Shown here piece by piece: positions 55,501 to 63,890 of a stretch of DNA of 64,000 nt. Position 1 is the stretch's first letter. Each line of letters starts with the position of its first letter. The notes under the pieces are model-generated. The model was not told the origin of the DNA. It worked only from the letters and a program-made list of their open reading frames with translations, and did no database searches. Source of the DNA: Actinomycetota bacterium (GTDB taxonomy: Bacteria > Actinomycetota > Thermoleophilia > Solirubrobacterales > Solirubrobacteraceae); contig VAWY01000024.1 in the NCBI GenBank assembly GCA_005888335.1, positions 13,290 to 77,289 of the forward strand, read 5' to 3'. Position numbers and translations under genes: made by a program.

Positions 55501-56373
55501 GTCCGCGCGAGCCGCCGCCAGCTCCTCGGCGAGCGCGTCCGCCCGGCGCGACGCCTCGGCGGCCGCAACCTCCAGTTCGGCCACGCGCTCTGCCGCGGCG
55601 ACAGCGCGCGCTCGCATCGCGTCGGCCTCCGCCTGCCGCTCGCGCACCACAGCGAGCTCCTGCTCGACGGCCGCACGCTCCTCCCGGGCGCCGGCGAGCT
55701 CGGACTCGAGCTCGGCGTGGCGCTGCAGCGCCTCGCCCAAGCGGCCCTCGAGCGCCTCATGCTCCTCGCGCGCCCGGAGCCAGGCCGCCTCGCTGTCGCG
55801 CCGCGCCTGTTCCTCGCGCGCCTCGAGCTCGGAGACCCGCGCAAGGGCCGAAGCGAGCTCCTCGCGCACGCCGTCGGTCTGCCGCGCGCGCCCGCTCAAC
55901 TCGGTGATCCCCGTGCGCAGCCGATCGAGCTCCGCGAGCAGCCCGTCGGCCTCGCGGGCGCGCCGGCGCAGGGCGCGCACCTCGTCCTCGAGCCGGCGCA
56001 CGCGTTGCTCGGGCCGCAGCGGACGCAGCGTCCGAAACGCCGGCGAGCGCAGCGCCACCGCCCGACGCGGTGACAGCTCGATCGCGTACGTCACGCCGGC
56101 CCCGGACAACAGCGCGACCGGAACGGCGAAGGCGACGGTCAGGCGCCGGTCGGCGAGCACCGCCCCCGGCGCAGGCAGCGGCACGAAGCGATGGACCGCC
56201 TGCCCGTCGTCGACCAGCAGCGCAAGGGCAGCGCCACGAACGCGCGCGCGAGTGTGCAGCCGGCCATTGAGGCGCAGCAGCGCCGTCGCGCCGGGAGCGG
56301 CGACGCGTTCAAAACGCTCCACGTCCAGCAGCCGGCCGGCTCTTGTGGGCTGAGCCGGCCCGGAACGGGACAT
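52566..56373 (-). pseudogene. Giant coiled-coil protein gene with a frameshift
   Basis: ATG at 56373. Residues 1 to about 110 form a beta-rich globular domain (LLDVERFERVAAPGATALLRL, FVPLPAPGAVLADRRLTVAF, AVPVALLSG, YAIELSPRRAVAL) that resembles the N-terminus of the neighbouring BY-kinase. Then heptad-rich coiled coil covers about 1,100 residues with a 14-residue period (ADAARAEAEER-type). The frame is broken at about 54995-55008, where VAEAG meets the next AEERGAAAEA; an 11-bp loss within the repeat would explain it. The total length, 3,808 bp, is not a multiple of three. Real mutation or repeat misassembly cannot be decided. No membrane segment. A structural or scaffolding role in surface assembly is plausible. 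Confidence 0.75.
54661..54996 (-). repeat. Tandem duplication inside the coiled-coil gene
   Basis: Two successive 168-bp (56-residue) copies, almost identical, each made of four 14-residue units (GAAAEATRAEAEER, VLAADAARAEAEER, LAAADAARADAERL, WTAADAARAEAEER). Surrounding units are more diverged, so this duplication is recent. Boundaries are approximate. Confidence 0.75.
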
Positions 56374-56478
56374 TCTGGGGCGGAGCGTAACGCCAACCGG
56401 CCCGCAAATCACGTGTCTTTCGACGAATGTCGGGTCCGGCGGGCGCGCGCCGGCGGCGTGACTACACTCCCCTGCCCG

Positions 56479-58401
56479 GTGGCTGAAGCGGGCACGATCG
56501 ACTTCGAGCTCGCGCGCTTCGAGCACCTGGTCGAGACGCAGCGGGGCCACATCGTCCGCGTGACCGGGACGTGGTCGACGCCCACCCCGCGCGAGCTGCC
56601 CCACCCGACGCTGGTGGCCGGCGAGGGCGAGGACGCCGTGAGCGTCGCACCGCTCCCGATCCCCGGCCAGGACCCGCCGCGCGCCGACGGGGAGTCGCCG
56701 TGGGTGGCCACGTACTCGATCCCCAAGCGGCTCTTCACGGACGGCAGGCCGCCGGCCTGCCGGCTGCAGCCCGCGCCCGACGTCCTCGTCGACCTGCCCG
56801 AGCTCGAGCTTCCCGTGCCCGCCGCCGACGGCGGTCCGGCCGTCCTCATCCCCCGTCCGCCCGGACCGCTGCCCCGGATGCCGCCGTCCGCGCCGCCGGT
56901 CCCCGCAGCGGCCGCGCGGACCGCGGCGCCCAGCCGGCCGGCCAAGACCGTCGGCGAGCTCTTCGTCCCCGCCGTGCGCTCGCACCGGCGGCTCGCGGCG
57001 GCGATCGTCGCGGTTGCGGTCGCCGGCAGCCTGCTCGGGCTGGCGATTCGCTCGCCGAGCTATGAGACCGCGGCGCGCCTGCTCATCACCCCGCTGCCCC
57101 GCGGCGACACCACGCTCCAGGGACTGCCTGAGGTGCGCGCGGGCAGCGACCCCGCGCAGACCGTGCTGACCGTCGCGCGGCTGCTCGAGTCGCGTGAGGC
57201 GGCGGCCGACGTCGCCCGCCGGCTCGGCCGCGGCTGGACCGTGCGCCGCGTCCTGAACCGCGTCGACGTCACGCCGCGCGGCCAGAGCAACGTGCTCGAC
57301 GTGCGCGCGACCGCCGACGACGCCAAGCTCGCGGCACGGCTGGCCAACCTCTTCGTGCAGACCACGCTCGCCGTCCGCAACCGCCACCTGGCGCAGCTCG
57401 CCGCGGGCGCGCTCGCCGGCAGCCAGGCCGACCTGCGCGCGCTGCCCGACCAGGGCGGCGCCGAGGCCCAGGCCGTGCGCACGCGGATCGCCGCGCTGCA
57501 GCGCATCCAGGCCAACGGCGACCCGACGCTCGACGTCCTCCAGAACGCCGCCGTGCCCCGCTCGCCCGCCGGCCTGCCGCCGCCGGCGATCGTGGCGCTG
57601 ACCACGCTCGCCGGGCTTCTGCTCGCCGTGGGCGCCGCCGCCCTGCTCGACCTCCTCGGCCCGGGCCGCATCAACGAGGAGCGCGACATCCGGGCGCTCT
57701 ACCCCCTCCCCGTCCTGACCCGGCTGCCCACCCTGCCGCGCCGCCGGCGCACCGCCGACGCCCCCGAGCTGCGCGAGGCGTTCCGCACGCTGCAGGTCCA
57801 GCTCGACCTCGAGCCCGGCCGCCACCGCGTGGTCATGGTCACCAGCGCCTCGACCGGCGACGGCAAGACCACGAGCGCGCTGGGCTTCGCCCTCGAGCTC
57901 ACGGCGGGCGGCCGCCAGGTCATCCTCATCGACCTCGACCTGCGCAAGCCCGACCTCGCCGGGCGTCTCGGTGTCCGGCCCACGCGCGGCATCGAGCACC
58001 TCGTCGCCGGTCGCGCGCCGCTCGCCGACGCCCTCGTCGCCGTGCCCGGCGCCGGCGCGCTCGAGCTGCTGGCGCCCGCCGGCCAGAGCGACCTCTCGAC
58101 CCTCGAGGCCGTCGCCGGCCAGCTGCCCGACATCATCGACGGCGCGACCGCGCTCGCCGACTACGTCGTGCTCGACACGCCCCCGGTCGGCGAGGTGTCC
58201 GACGCGCTGAAGTTCGCGCGATCGGTCGACGACGTCCTCGTCGTCTGCCGCGTCGGCCGGACACCGCGCCCGAGCTTCGAGGCGATGCGCGACGTGCTCG
58301 AGCGCGTCGGGACGCGGCCGAGCGGCCTGATCGTCATCGGCGGCGCGGGCGCCGCGGCGGCGCGCTACCCGCTGGCGACGGGCGAGTCGCTGCGGCCGTA
58401 G
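56479..58401 (+). CDS. Wzc/CpsD-type BY-kinase with N-terminal beta domain
   Basis: About 640 residues. N-terminal domain (about 10-110): FEHLVETQRGHIVRVTGTWST, VSVAPLPIPGQDPPRADGES, WVATYSIPKRLF, like the divergent coiled-coil protein. A Pro-rich linker, then TM1 (LAAAIVAVAVAGSLLGLAI), a Wzz-type chain-length region, TM2 (IVALTTLAGLLLAVGAAAL) and a cytosolic kinase domain with Walker A VTSASTGDGKTTSA, A' VILIDLDLRKPD and B YVVLDTPP. There is no C-terminal Tyr cluster (it ends YPLATGESLRP). Controls polysaccharide export and polymerisation. GTG at 56479 chosen; GTG at 56458 is possible. A TACACT -10-like hexamer at 56463 fits a leaderless transcript. Confidence 0.85.
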   Translation: MAEAGTIDFELARFEHLVETQRGHIVRVTGTWSTPTPRELPHPTLVAGEGEDAVSVAPLPIPGQDPPRADGESPWVATYSIPKRLFTDGRPPACRLQPAPDVLVDLPELELPVPAADGGPAVLIPRPPGPLPRMPPSAPPVPAAAARTAAPSRPAKTVGELFVPAVRSHRRLAAAIVAVAVAGSLLGLAIRSPSYETAARLLITPLPRGDTTLQGLPEVRAGSDPAQTVLTVARLLESREAAADVARRLGRGWTVRRVLNRVDVTPRGQSNVLDVRATADDAKLAARLANLFVQTTLAVRNRHLAQLAAGALAGSQADLRALPDQGGAEAQAVRTRIAALQRIQANGDPTLDVLQNAAVPRSPAGLPPPAIVALTTLAGLLLAVGAAALLDLLGPGRINEERDIRALYPLPVLTRLPTLPRRRRTADAPELREAFRTLQVQLDLEPGRHRVVMVTSASTGDGKTTSALGFALELTAGGRQVILIDLDLRKPDLAGRLGVRPTRGIEHLVAGRAPLADALVAVPGAGALELLAPAGQSDLSTLEAVAGQLPDIIDGATALADYVVLDTPPVGEVSDALKFARSVDDVLVVCRVGRTPRPSFEAMRDVLERVGTRPSGLIVIGGAGAAAARYPLATGESLRP

Positions 58402-60005
58402 CCGTAGTAGTAGTACGACGAGACCACGCGCGGGCTGGTGCCGATGACGACGAGCCCCGTCGGCGTGTGTCGCGTGCGCTCGAGCAGGTCGCGCATCGCC
58501 TCGAAGTTCGCGCGCCGCGTGTTGTTCAGCCGCGCGACGACCAGGACGTCGTCGACGCCGCTGGTCATCTTCAGCGCGTCGGACACCTCGCCCAGCGGCG
58601 CGGTGTCGATGATCACGTAGTCGGCGACCGCGAGCGCCTCGCTGACCATCTCGGGCAGGCGCGCGGTGAGCCGCTCGAGGATCGGGAAGCCGTCGCCCTC
58701 GGTGATCGGGAGCACTGACAGGCCCGCGATCCCGGGGACCTCGACGAGCGCGTCCTCGAGGCGCGTCTTGGGGTCGAGCAGCTCGGTGACGTCCATCCGC
58801 GGCGAGACCTCGAGCGCCGGCCCGACGTCAGGCTTGCGCAGGTCGAGGTCCAGCAGCACGACCTTCTGGCCGGCGCCCACGAGCTCGAGCGCGAAGTTGA
58901 CCGCCGACGTCGTCTTGCCGTCGGCGCTCGACGCGCTCGTCACGAGGATCGAGCGGTGGCGGCCCGGTTGCAGCTCGAGCTGCACCTGCAGCGTGCGGAA
59001 GCCCTCGCGGACCAGCGGCGGAATGGCCAGCGGCGAGTCCTTGGCCTGCTTGCTCCAGCGTCGCGGCAGCGTCGGGATCCGCGCCAGGACGGGCAGCCGG
59101 TACAGCGTCAGAAGCTCCTCCTCGTCGGCGAGGCGCCGCGGGCGGACGAGGTCGAGCCCGAGGGCGGCGAGCGTGCCGAGGGCGAGCCCGGCCAGCAGCG
59201 CGATCGCGAGGACGGGCCCGAGCCCGAGCCCGCTCGGCGTGTCGGGCGGCGAGGCGGGCTGGGAGATCGAGAGCGTGGGATCGCCGTCGCGCACGTTCTC
59301 GAGCTGGCGAACCCGGTCGGCGAGCGTCTGCGCGCCGACCGATCCGCGCGGCGCCCGCGAGAGCTGCGCGCGCGTGTCGGCGACCGCGCGGTCGATCAGC
59401 GGCCGCAGCTCGGCGGTGCGGCTGTCGAGCACCGCCTGCACGTAGCGGTTGGCGACGCGCGCCGCGTCGCCGGCGCCGTCGGCATGAGCGGTCACCTCGA
59501 CGATGCTGCTCTGGCCCTGCGGTGAGACGTCGACCGCGGTCTCCACGCGGCGCGCCGTCCACCCGCGACCGAGCCGCTTCGCGGCCAGCGCGGCCGCGCG
59601 CGGCGAGTCGATGAGCGTCGCCGCGGTCTGCAGCGTGCGCGTCGGATCGCCGGTGTCGCGCACGAAAGGCAGGCCGAGGAAGGTCGGGTCATCGCTCGAC
59701 AGCGGGTTGACGAGCATGTCCGCGCTCGCCTCGTAGCTGGGCGTGCGCAGCTGGTGCCACGCGACCGCGCCGACGAGCGCGGCGAGCGTCACGGCGACGA
59801 TCAGGACGACGTGCGCGCGGATCGCGCGGAGGTAGTGGCCGAGTGCCCCGTCGCCCGGCTCCGCGGGCCCGCCGGGTGAGCCAAGGCCGGCGTCGGCCCA
59901 TGGAGTGCGTAGGTCGGAGCGCAACGGAGGCTGGGTGAGTGTACCCCGCGGCGAGCGTTGAAATTCCGCTTGGGAGCGGGCAGAGGGGGCGGGGCGGCTG
60001 TCCAT
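58365..60005 (-). CDS. Wzc/CpsD-type BY-kinase with C-terminal Tyr cluster
   Basis: 546 residues. Wzz-like chain-length domain between two membrane helices (AHVVLIVAVTLAALVGAVAW and LAIALLAGLALGTLAALGLDL), then tyrosine autokinase: LVTSASSADGKTTSAVNFALE (Walker A), VVLLDLDLRKPD, YVIIDTAPLGEVSDALK. The C-terminal SSYYYYGYGR is the Tyr cluster that is autophosphorylated. It lacks the extra N-terminal beta domain of the neighbour. Convergent with the other BY-kinase gene, 3' ends overlapping by 37 bp. Its partner phosphatase may be the PHP enzyme at 31842. ATG at 60005. Confidence 0.92.
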   Translation of the reverse strand: MDSRPAPSARSQAEFQRSPRGTLTQPPLRSDLRTPWADAGLGSPGGPAEPGDGALGHYLRAIRAHVVLIVAVTLAALVGAVAWHQLRTPSYEASADMLVNPLSSDDPTFLGLPFVRDTGDPTRTLQTAATLIDSPRAAALAAKRLGRGWTARRVETAVDVSPQGQSSIVEVTAHADGAGDAARVANRYVQAVLDSRTAELRPLIDRAVADTRAQLSRAPRGSVGAQTLADRVRQLENVRDGDPTLSISQPASPPDTPSGLGLGPVLAIALLAGLALGTLAALGLDLVRPRRLADEEELLTLYRLPVLARIPTLPRRWSKQAKDSPLAIPPLVREGFRTLQVQLELQPGRHRSILVTSASSADGKTTSAVNFALELVGAGQKVVLLDLDLRKPDVGPALEVSPRMDVTELLDPKTRLEDALVEVPGIAGLSVLPITEGDGFPILERLTARLPEMVSEALAVADYVIIDTAPLGEVSDALKMTSGVDDVLVVARLNNTRRANFEAMRDLLERTRHTPTGLVVIGTSPRVVSSYYYYGYGRSDSPVASG

Positions 60006-60133
60006 CCGGGTCAGGACCTCGGAAAGCGTGGTCGGCCGCGCGGCGCCGTTCTTGAGGCGAGCGCCATCAACGCATGTAGGACGCGGGCGCCCCGCGCCTG
60101 AAGGTCGCCGCGCCGCTCACCGATGCGCGGACC

Positions 60134-61624
60134 GTGACCTTCCCCACCCTGCTCCCCCGCAAGGCCCTCGCCCTGGCGCTCGGGATCGTCCTCGCCGCAC
60201 TCGCCGCGTCCTCGGCGTCCGCCGCGTCCGTTCGGTCGTTCCGCCCCGTCGCCGTGCGCGACGGCGCCCTCTTCTTCAAGGTCCGGGCGATCGCCCCGGA
60301 GCGCGTCACCCGCGTGCGCCTCGTCCTCGGCGAGCGCTTCTACCCGGTCAGCACGAGCGTCGTCCGCGCCGCGCTGCGCCGCCGCGGGGTGGTCCGCGCG
60401 CGGATCGTCGAGGCGACGATCGCGCGCGCCGGCAAGCGCGCCGCGCGTCGCAAGGCGGCCCGCCTGCAGGTCTACCTCAAGCCGGCGAGCGGCGGCGGCA
60501 CGTCGCGTCCGGCGCCCGCGGGCGACAGCGCCCCGGCCGCGCCGGCGGCGACCACCGGCTCGCCCGCGCGCCCGGCCGCGCCGGCGCCCGCGCCGACCGG
60601 CACCAAGACGACGCGGACCACGCTGAACACCGCTCCGTGCGACGCGCAGTTCGGCACGTTCGCCTCGCCGACGAACATCCCCGGCGCCTGCTGGCGCCCG
60701 TACGCCGACAGCAGCCCGTTCAACCAGCCGCTGCCGGCCAACCCCCGGCTCGACCAGCACTCGACCGAGATGGCCGCCACGATGGTGGGCTGGGGCAAGC
60801 CGATGGACCCCTACGTGGGCGCCGCCGACACGACGAGCGACTGGAGCCATCCGATCTACTTCTCGTCGCCGGCCGACCCGGTGTTCACGGTCCACTGCAC
60901 GAAGAGCTGGGGCACGTGCGAGGTCGAGGGCATGCAGGTCCGCATCCCGGACGCGGCGCGCGCGGCGGGCGGCGGCGACGGCCACATGGCGGTCATCGAC
61001 CAGCAGAACGGCTGGGAGTACGACTTCTGGCAGGTCCAGTCCAAGCCGCAGGGCGGCGGCCAGCTCGTCATCTCGTGGGGCGGCCGGACGGCGATCGGCA
61101 CGCCTGACGCCGACGGGCTCGGCTCGGACGCCACGGCGGCGAACTTCGGCCTGGCGGCCGGCGTGGTCCGCCTGCCCGAGCTGCAGGCCGGCCAGATCAA
61201 CCACGCGCTGTTCATGATGATCAAGTGCGACGGCGGCGGCCACGTGTACCCCGCGATGGGCAACGGCTCGGCGTGCGGCAGCGGCACGATCGCGCCGAAG
61301 GAGGGCGCGCGCGTGTTCCTCGACATGACCGACGAGCAGATCGCCGCGCTGGGGCTGCCCACCTGGAAGGCGGCCATCATCACGGCGCTTGCGCACTACG
61401 GCGCCTTCGTCGGCGACACCGGCGGCTCGCCGTGGGAGATCGAGCTCGAGTCGGCCTCGACGTACACGAGCTTCGGCATGCCCGACCCGTGGGTCGACTT
61501 CGCCAAGCAGCAGCCGGGCGTGACCGAGTGGCGCAGCAAGTACGTGCTGCCCTTCGCCGACGGCATCGACTGGGGCCGCTACCTGAAGGTCGCCGACCCC
61601 TGCGTGACGCAGCGGACCTGCTAG
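60134..61624 (+). CDS. Secreted protein with conserved C-terminal domain
   Basis: 496 residues. Signal peptide: basic LLPRKALALALGIVLAALAASSASA, cleavage likely before ASV. An Ala/Pro-rich linker near residues 115-155 leads to a globular domain from about 165: CDAQFGTFASPTNIPGACWRP, YADSSPFNQPLPANP, DGHMAVIDQQNGWEYDFWQ, LRL-type core and TFGMPDPWVDF. Four or more Cys suggest disulfides. No family named with confidence; it may be a carbohydrate-active or wall-associated protein. GTG at 60134 fits the signal peptide. The stop TAG is in the CTAG of palindrome E4. Confidence 0.75.
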   Translation: MTFPTLLPRKALALALGIVLAALAASSASAASVRSFRPVAVRDGALFFKVRAIAPERVTRVRLVLGERFYPVSTSVVRAALRRRGVVRARIVEATIARAGKRAARRKAARLQVYLKPASGGGTSRPAPAGDSAPAAPAATTGSPARPAAPAPAPTGTKTTRTTLNTAPCDAQFGTFASPTNIPGACWRPYADSSPFNQPLPANPRLDQHSTEMAATMVGWGKPMDPYVGAADTTSDWSHPIYFSSPADPVFTVHCTKSWGTCEVEGMQVRIPDAARAAGGGDGHMAVIDQQNGWEYDFWQVQSKPQGGGQLVISWGGRTAIGTPDADGLGSDATAANFGLAAGVVRLPELQAGQINHALFMMIKCDGGGHVYPAMGNGSACGSGTIAPKEGARVFLDMTDEQIAALGLPTWKAAIITALAHYGAFVGDTGGSPWEIELESASTYTSFGMPDPWVDFAKQQPGVTEWRSKYVLPFADGIDWGRYLKVADPCVTQRTC

Positions 61625-61788
61625 TGCTGCGTCAGGTGACGTTCGCCCCGTCGCCGGCGGAGCGATCGTCGTGGCTGGCGTCGACCGTCATCCGAAGGTG
61701 TGGCCCAGCCACATCGAGGATCGACGGGTGGCGCCAGGCGCGGCGAGCGCCCGCCGAACGGGGCGAACGTCGCCTGACGCGGCACTAG
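61621..61788. repeat. Large imperfect palindrome E4
   Basis: CTAG at both ends (61621-61624 and 61785-61788). The inner 160 bp has long terminal inverted repeats: 25 of the first 27 bases match the complement of the last 27 (TGCTGCGTCAGGTGACG... against TGCCGCGTCAGGCGACG...). A central hairpin gtggcccagccac follows. The CTAGs supply the stop codons of both flanking convergent genes. Confidence 0.9.
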
Positions 61789-62494
61789 GAGGGCGGCTCT
61801 TCCATCAGCGCGGCGCCGCCGAGCCTGACGCGCGCGGCGCGCACGGGCCGTGAGACCTTCAGGCGGAAGCGCCACAGGACGTCGGCCGGGTAGATCCCGA
61901 GCCGGGGCCAGCCCATCGGCGCGGGTCGCTTGAGGCGCACGGGCAGGGCGGCGGCGAGGTCGTAGCCCGCCCGGCGCGCGGCCGCCATCACGCGTCCGTC
62001 GGTGTCGCCGTAGGGGTAGGCGAGCGTGGCGCAGGCGCCGAGCCGCTCCACGATCGCCGCCCGCGAGTCCTCGAGCTCGCGGGCGAGCGCCGCGTCATCG
62101 CAGCGCGTCAGGTAGGGATGCGTGCTCGTGTGCGAGCCGATCTCCCAGCCGCGGTGAGCCAGCTCCTCGAGCTGCTCCCACGACATGCAGCGCAGCTCGT
62201 CGGCGTACGGGCCGCGGGCGGCGTCGTCGATGCCGGGCCACGACATCGGGTCGGGCGAGCCGACGTGCGCGGTGGGGACGAACACCGTGCCGGGCACGCC
62301 GAGGCGCCCGAGGACCGGCAGGGCGTGCTCGGCGATCGACCGGTAGCCGTCGTCGAAGGTCACGGCCAGGCGCCGGGGTGGGCCGTCGGGGCGAGGAGAC
62401 GAACCTGGCGCTCGAGCGCGGCCGGATCGACCGCGAGCTCGTTGGGCCAGCGGGGAGTGATGGCGTGGTAGCAGAGGACCAGGATGTCGGGCAC
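61785..62494 (-). pseudogene. Polysaccharide deacetylase gene with a frameshift
   Basis: GTG at 62494 starts PDILVLCYHAITPRWPNEL, then AVDPAALERQVRLLA. Frame shifts near 62385-62400, and the rest reads PPRRLAVTFDDGYRSIAEHAL (first metal Asp-Asp), MSWEQLEELAHRGWEIGSHTSTHPYL (His-His), LAYPYGDTDGRVM. About 20 residues between RLLA and the TFDDG motif are missing compared with NodB-fold enzymes, so a small deletion plus frameshift is likely, real or artefact. The enzyme would remove acetyl groups from an exopolysaccharide or glycan precursor. Confidence 0.78.
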
Positions 62495-62514
62495 GCGCGC
62501 GGCACGATGACACG

Positions 62515-63690
62515 GTGAGCGTGCGCCTCGGCGTCTATAGCGACCTCGAGTTCTGGCAGCGCGACGGGCGGCCGGTCGCCCAGGAGTCCTTCCTGCTCTT
62601 CGCGGCGGCGCTGCGCCCGCACGTCGAGGCGCTCGTGGTCGCCGGCCGGCTGGCCGAGGAGTCCGCGGACGCGGCCTACGCGGTGCCCGACGACGCGGAG
62701 TTCGTCGCGCTGCCGCACTACGCCGCGCTCAGCCGGCCGACGGCGGCGCTGCGCGCCGTGCGCGGATCGCTGCGCGCGTTCGGCGCGCTCGTCGATCGCG
62801 TCGACGCCGTGTGGCTGCTCGGGCCGCACCCGCTGGCGATCGCCTTCGCGCTGCAGGCGCGGCGGCGCGGGCGCGCCGTCGTGCTCGGGGTGCGTCAGGA
62901 CCTGCCCGCCTACGTGCGCACGCGCCATCCCCGCCGGCCCGACCTGCTCGCCGCCGGCTACGCGCTGGAGGGCGCGTGGCGGCTGCTGGCCCGCACGTGC
63001 CCGGTCGTCGTCGTCGGGCCCGACCTCGCCCGCCGCTACCGCCGCGCGAGGGCAGTCCTGCCCGCGGTGGTCTCGCTCGTGCGCGCCGCCGACGTTGCCC
63101 CCGCGGTGCCCGCTCGGCCCCGGTCGCCGCGCGAGCCGTTCCGCGTCCTCGCAGTGGGGCGCCTGGACCCCGAGAAGAACCCGCTGCTGCTGGCCGACGT
63201 GCTCGCCGCGCTCGTCGAGCGCGGCGTCGACGCCCGCCTGACCGTATGCGGCACGGGGACGCTGCACGACGCGCTCGCCGCCCGCCTCGCCGAGCGCGGC
63301 GTCGCGGAGCGCGCGGAGCTGCTCGGGCACGTCTCGCTCGACGGCGCGCTGCGGGCGCTCTACAGCGACAGCGACGCCCTGCTGCACGTGTCATGGACCG
63401 AGGGCGTGCCGCAGGTCCTGTTCGAGGCCTTCGCGGCCGGGCTGCCGGTCGTCGCGACCGCGGTGGGCGGGGTTCCCGAGCAGGTGGGCGACGCCGCCGT
63501 GCTCGTCCCGCCGGGCAGCGCCGGGGCCGCGGCCGACGCGCTGGCCTCGCTCGCCCGCGATCCCGCGCTGGGCGAGCGCCTCGCCGGCCGGGGGCTCGAG
63601 CGCGTGCGCGCGCGGACGCTGGAGAGCGAGAGCGCGCGCGTCGCGGCGTTCATCGCGGCGGCGGTGCGCGGCCAGTGCCGGTGTTCGTAG
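62515..63690 (+). CDS. Glycosyltransferase family 4 protein
   Basis: 391 residues. GT-B fold: N-terminal VRLGVYSDLEFWQRDGRPVAQ and AVWLLGPHPLAIAFALQARR; donor half FRVLAVGRLDPEKNPLLLADVLAAL, RLTVCGTGTLHDALAARLAER, and the EX7E motif WTEGVPQVLFEAFAAGLPVVATAVGG. It transfers an NDP-sugar to a glycan acceptor. GTG at 62515; its 5' end is 20 bp from the divergent deacetylase remnant. The stop TAG is at the left end of palindrome E5. Confidence 0.9.
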   Translation: MSVRLGVYSDLEFWQRDGRPVAQESFLLFAAALRPHVEALVVAGRLAEESADAAYAVPDDAEFVALPHYAALSRPTAALRAVRGSLRAFGALVDRVDAVWLLGPHPLAIAFALQARRRGRAVVLGVRQDLPAYVRTRHPRRPDLLAAGYALEGAWRLLARTCPVVVVGPDLARRYRRARAVLPAVVSLVRAADVAPAVPARPRSPREPFRVLAVGRLDPEKNPLLLADVLAALVERGVDARLTVCGTGTLHDALAARLAERGVAERAELLGHVSLDGALRALYSDSDALLHVSWTEGVPQVLFEAFAAGLPVVATAVGGVPEQVGDAAVLVPPGSAGAAADALASLARDPALGERLAGRGLERVRARTLESESARVAAFIAAAVRGQCRCS

Positions 63691-63836
63691 TACGTGCGGT
63701 CGCCGGGTGTCGCCGGCGCCGGCTGACGCCGCACGGCGACCGGAAGTGTGCCGAGGCACATGATCCGGTCGTCGGGTGGCGCCAGGCGCGGCGAGCGCCC
63801 GCCGAACGGGGCGAACGTTGCCTGACGCGGTACTAG
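63687..63836. repeat. Imperfect palindrome E5 next to an IS
   Basis: Ends GTAG (63687) and CTAG (63833-63836). The right 63 bp matches the right end of E4 with two differences; the left half differs. A central hairpin gtgtgcc-ga-ggcacat is present. The right CTAG touches the sequence before a transposase gene. Confidence 0.8.
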
Positions 63837-63890
63837 AAGGCTGGTGTTTTTCGGGCGGTGTCGTCCGACCCTCGAGTCATGCTTGAGGGT

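Noticed and set aside
52615..56073. 1,152-codon plus-strand Ser/Ala/Arg-rich frame opposite the coiled-coil gene
   Set aside because: It is the complement of AEAEER-type repeats; the periodic heptads on the minus strand are the real coding signal.
53650..57999. 1,449-codon minus-strand frame that seems to extend the coiled-coil gene upstream
   Set aside because: The part above 56373 is antisense to the BY-kinase gene; the coiled-coil protein starts at ATG 56373.
61621..61788. E4 as an ordinary rho-independent terminator
   Set aside because: Its length, CTAG ends and sequence sharing with E3 and E5 go far beyond a terminator, though it may act as one.
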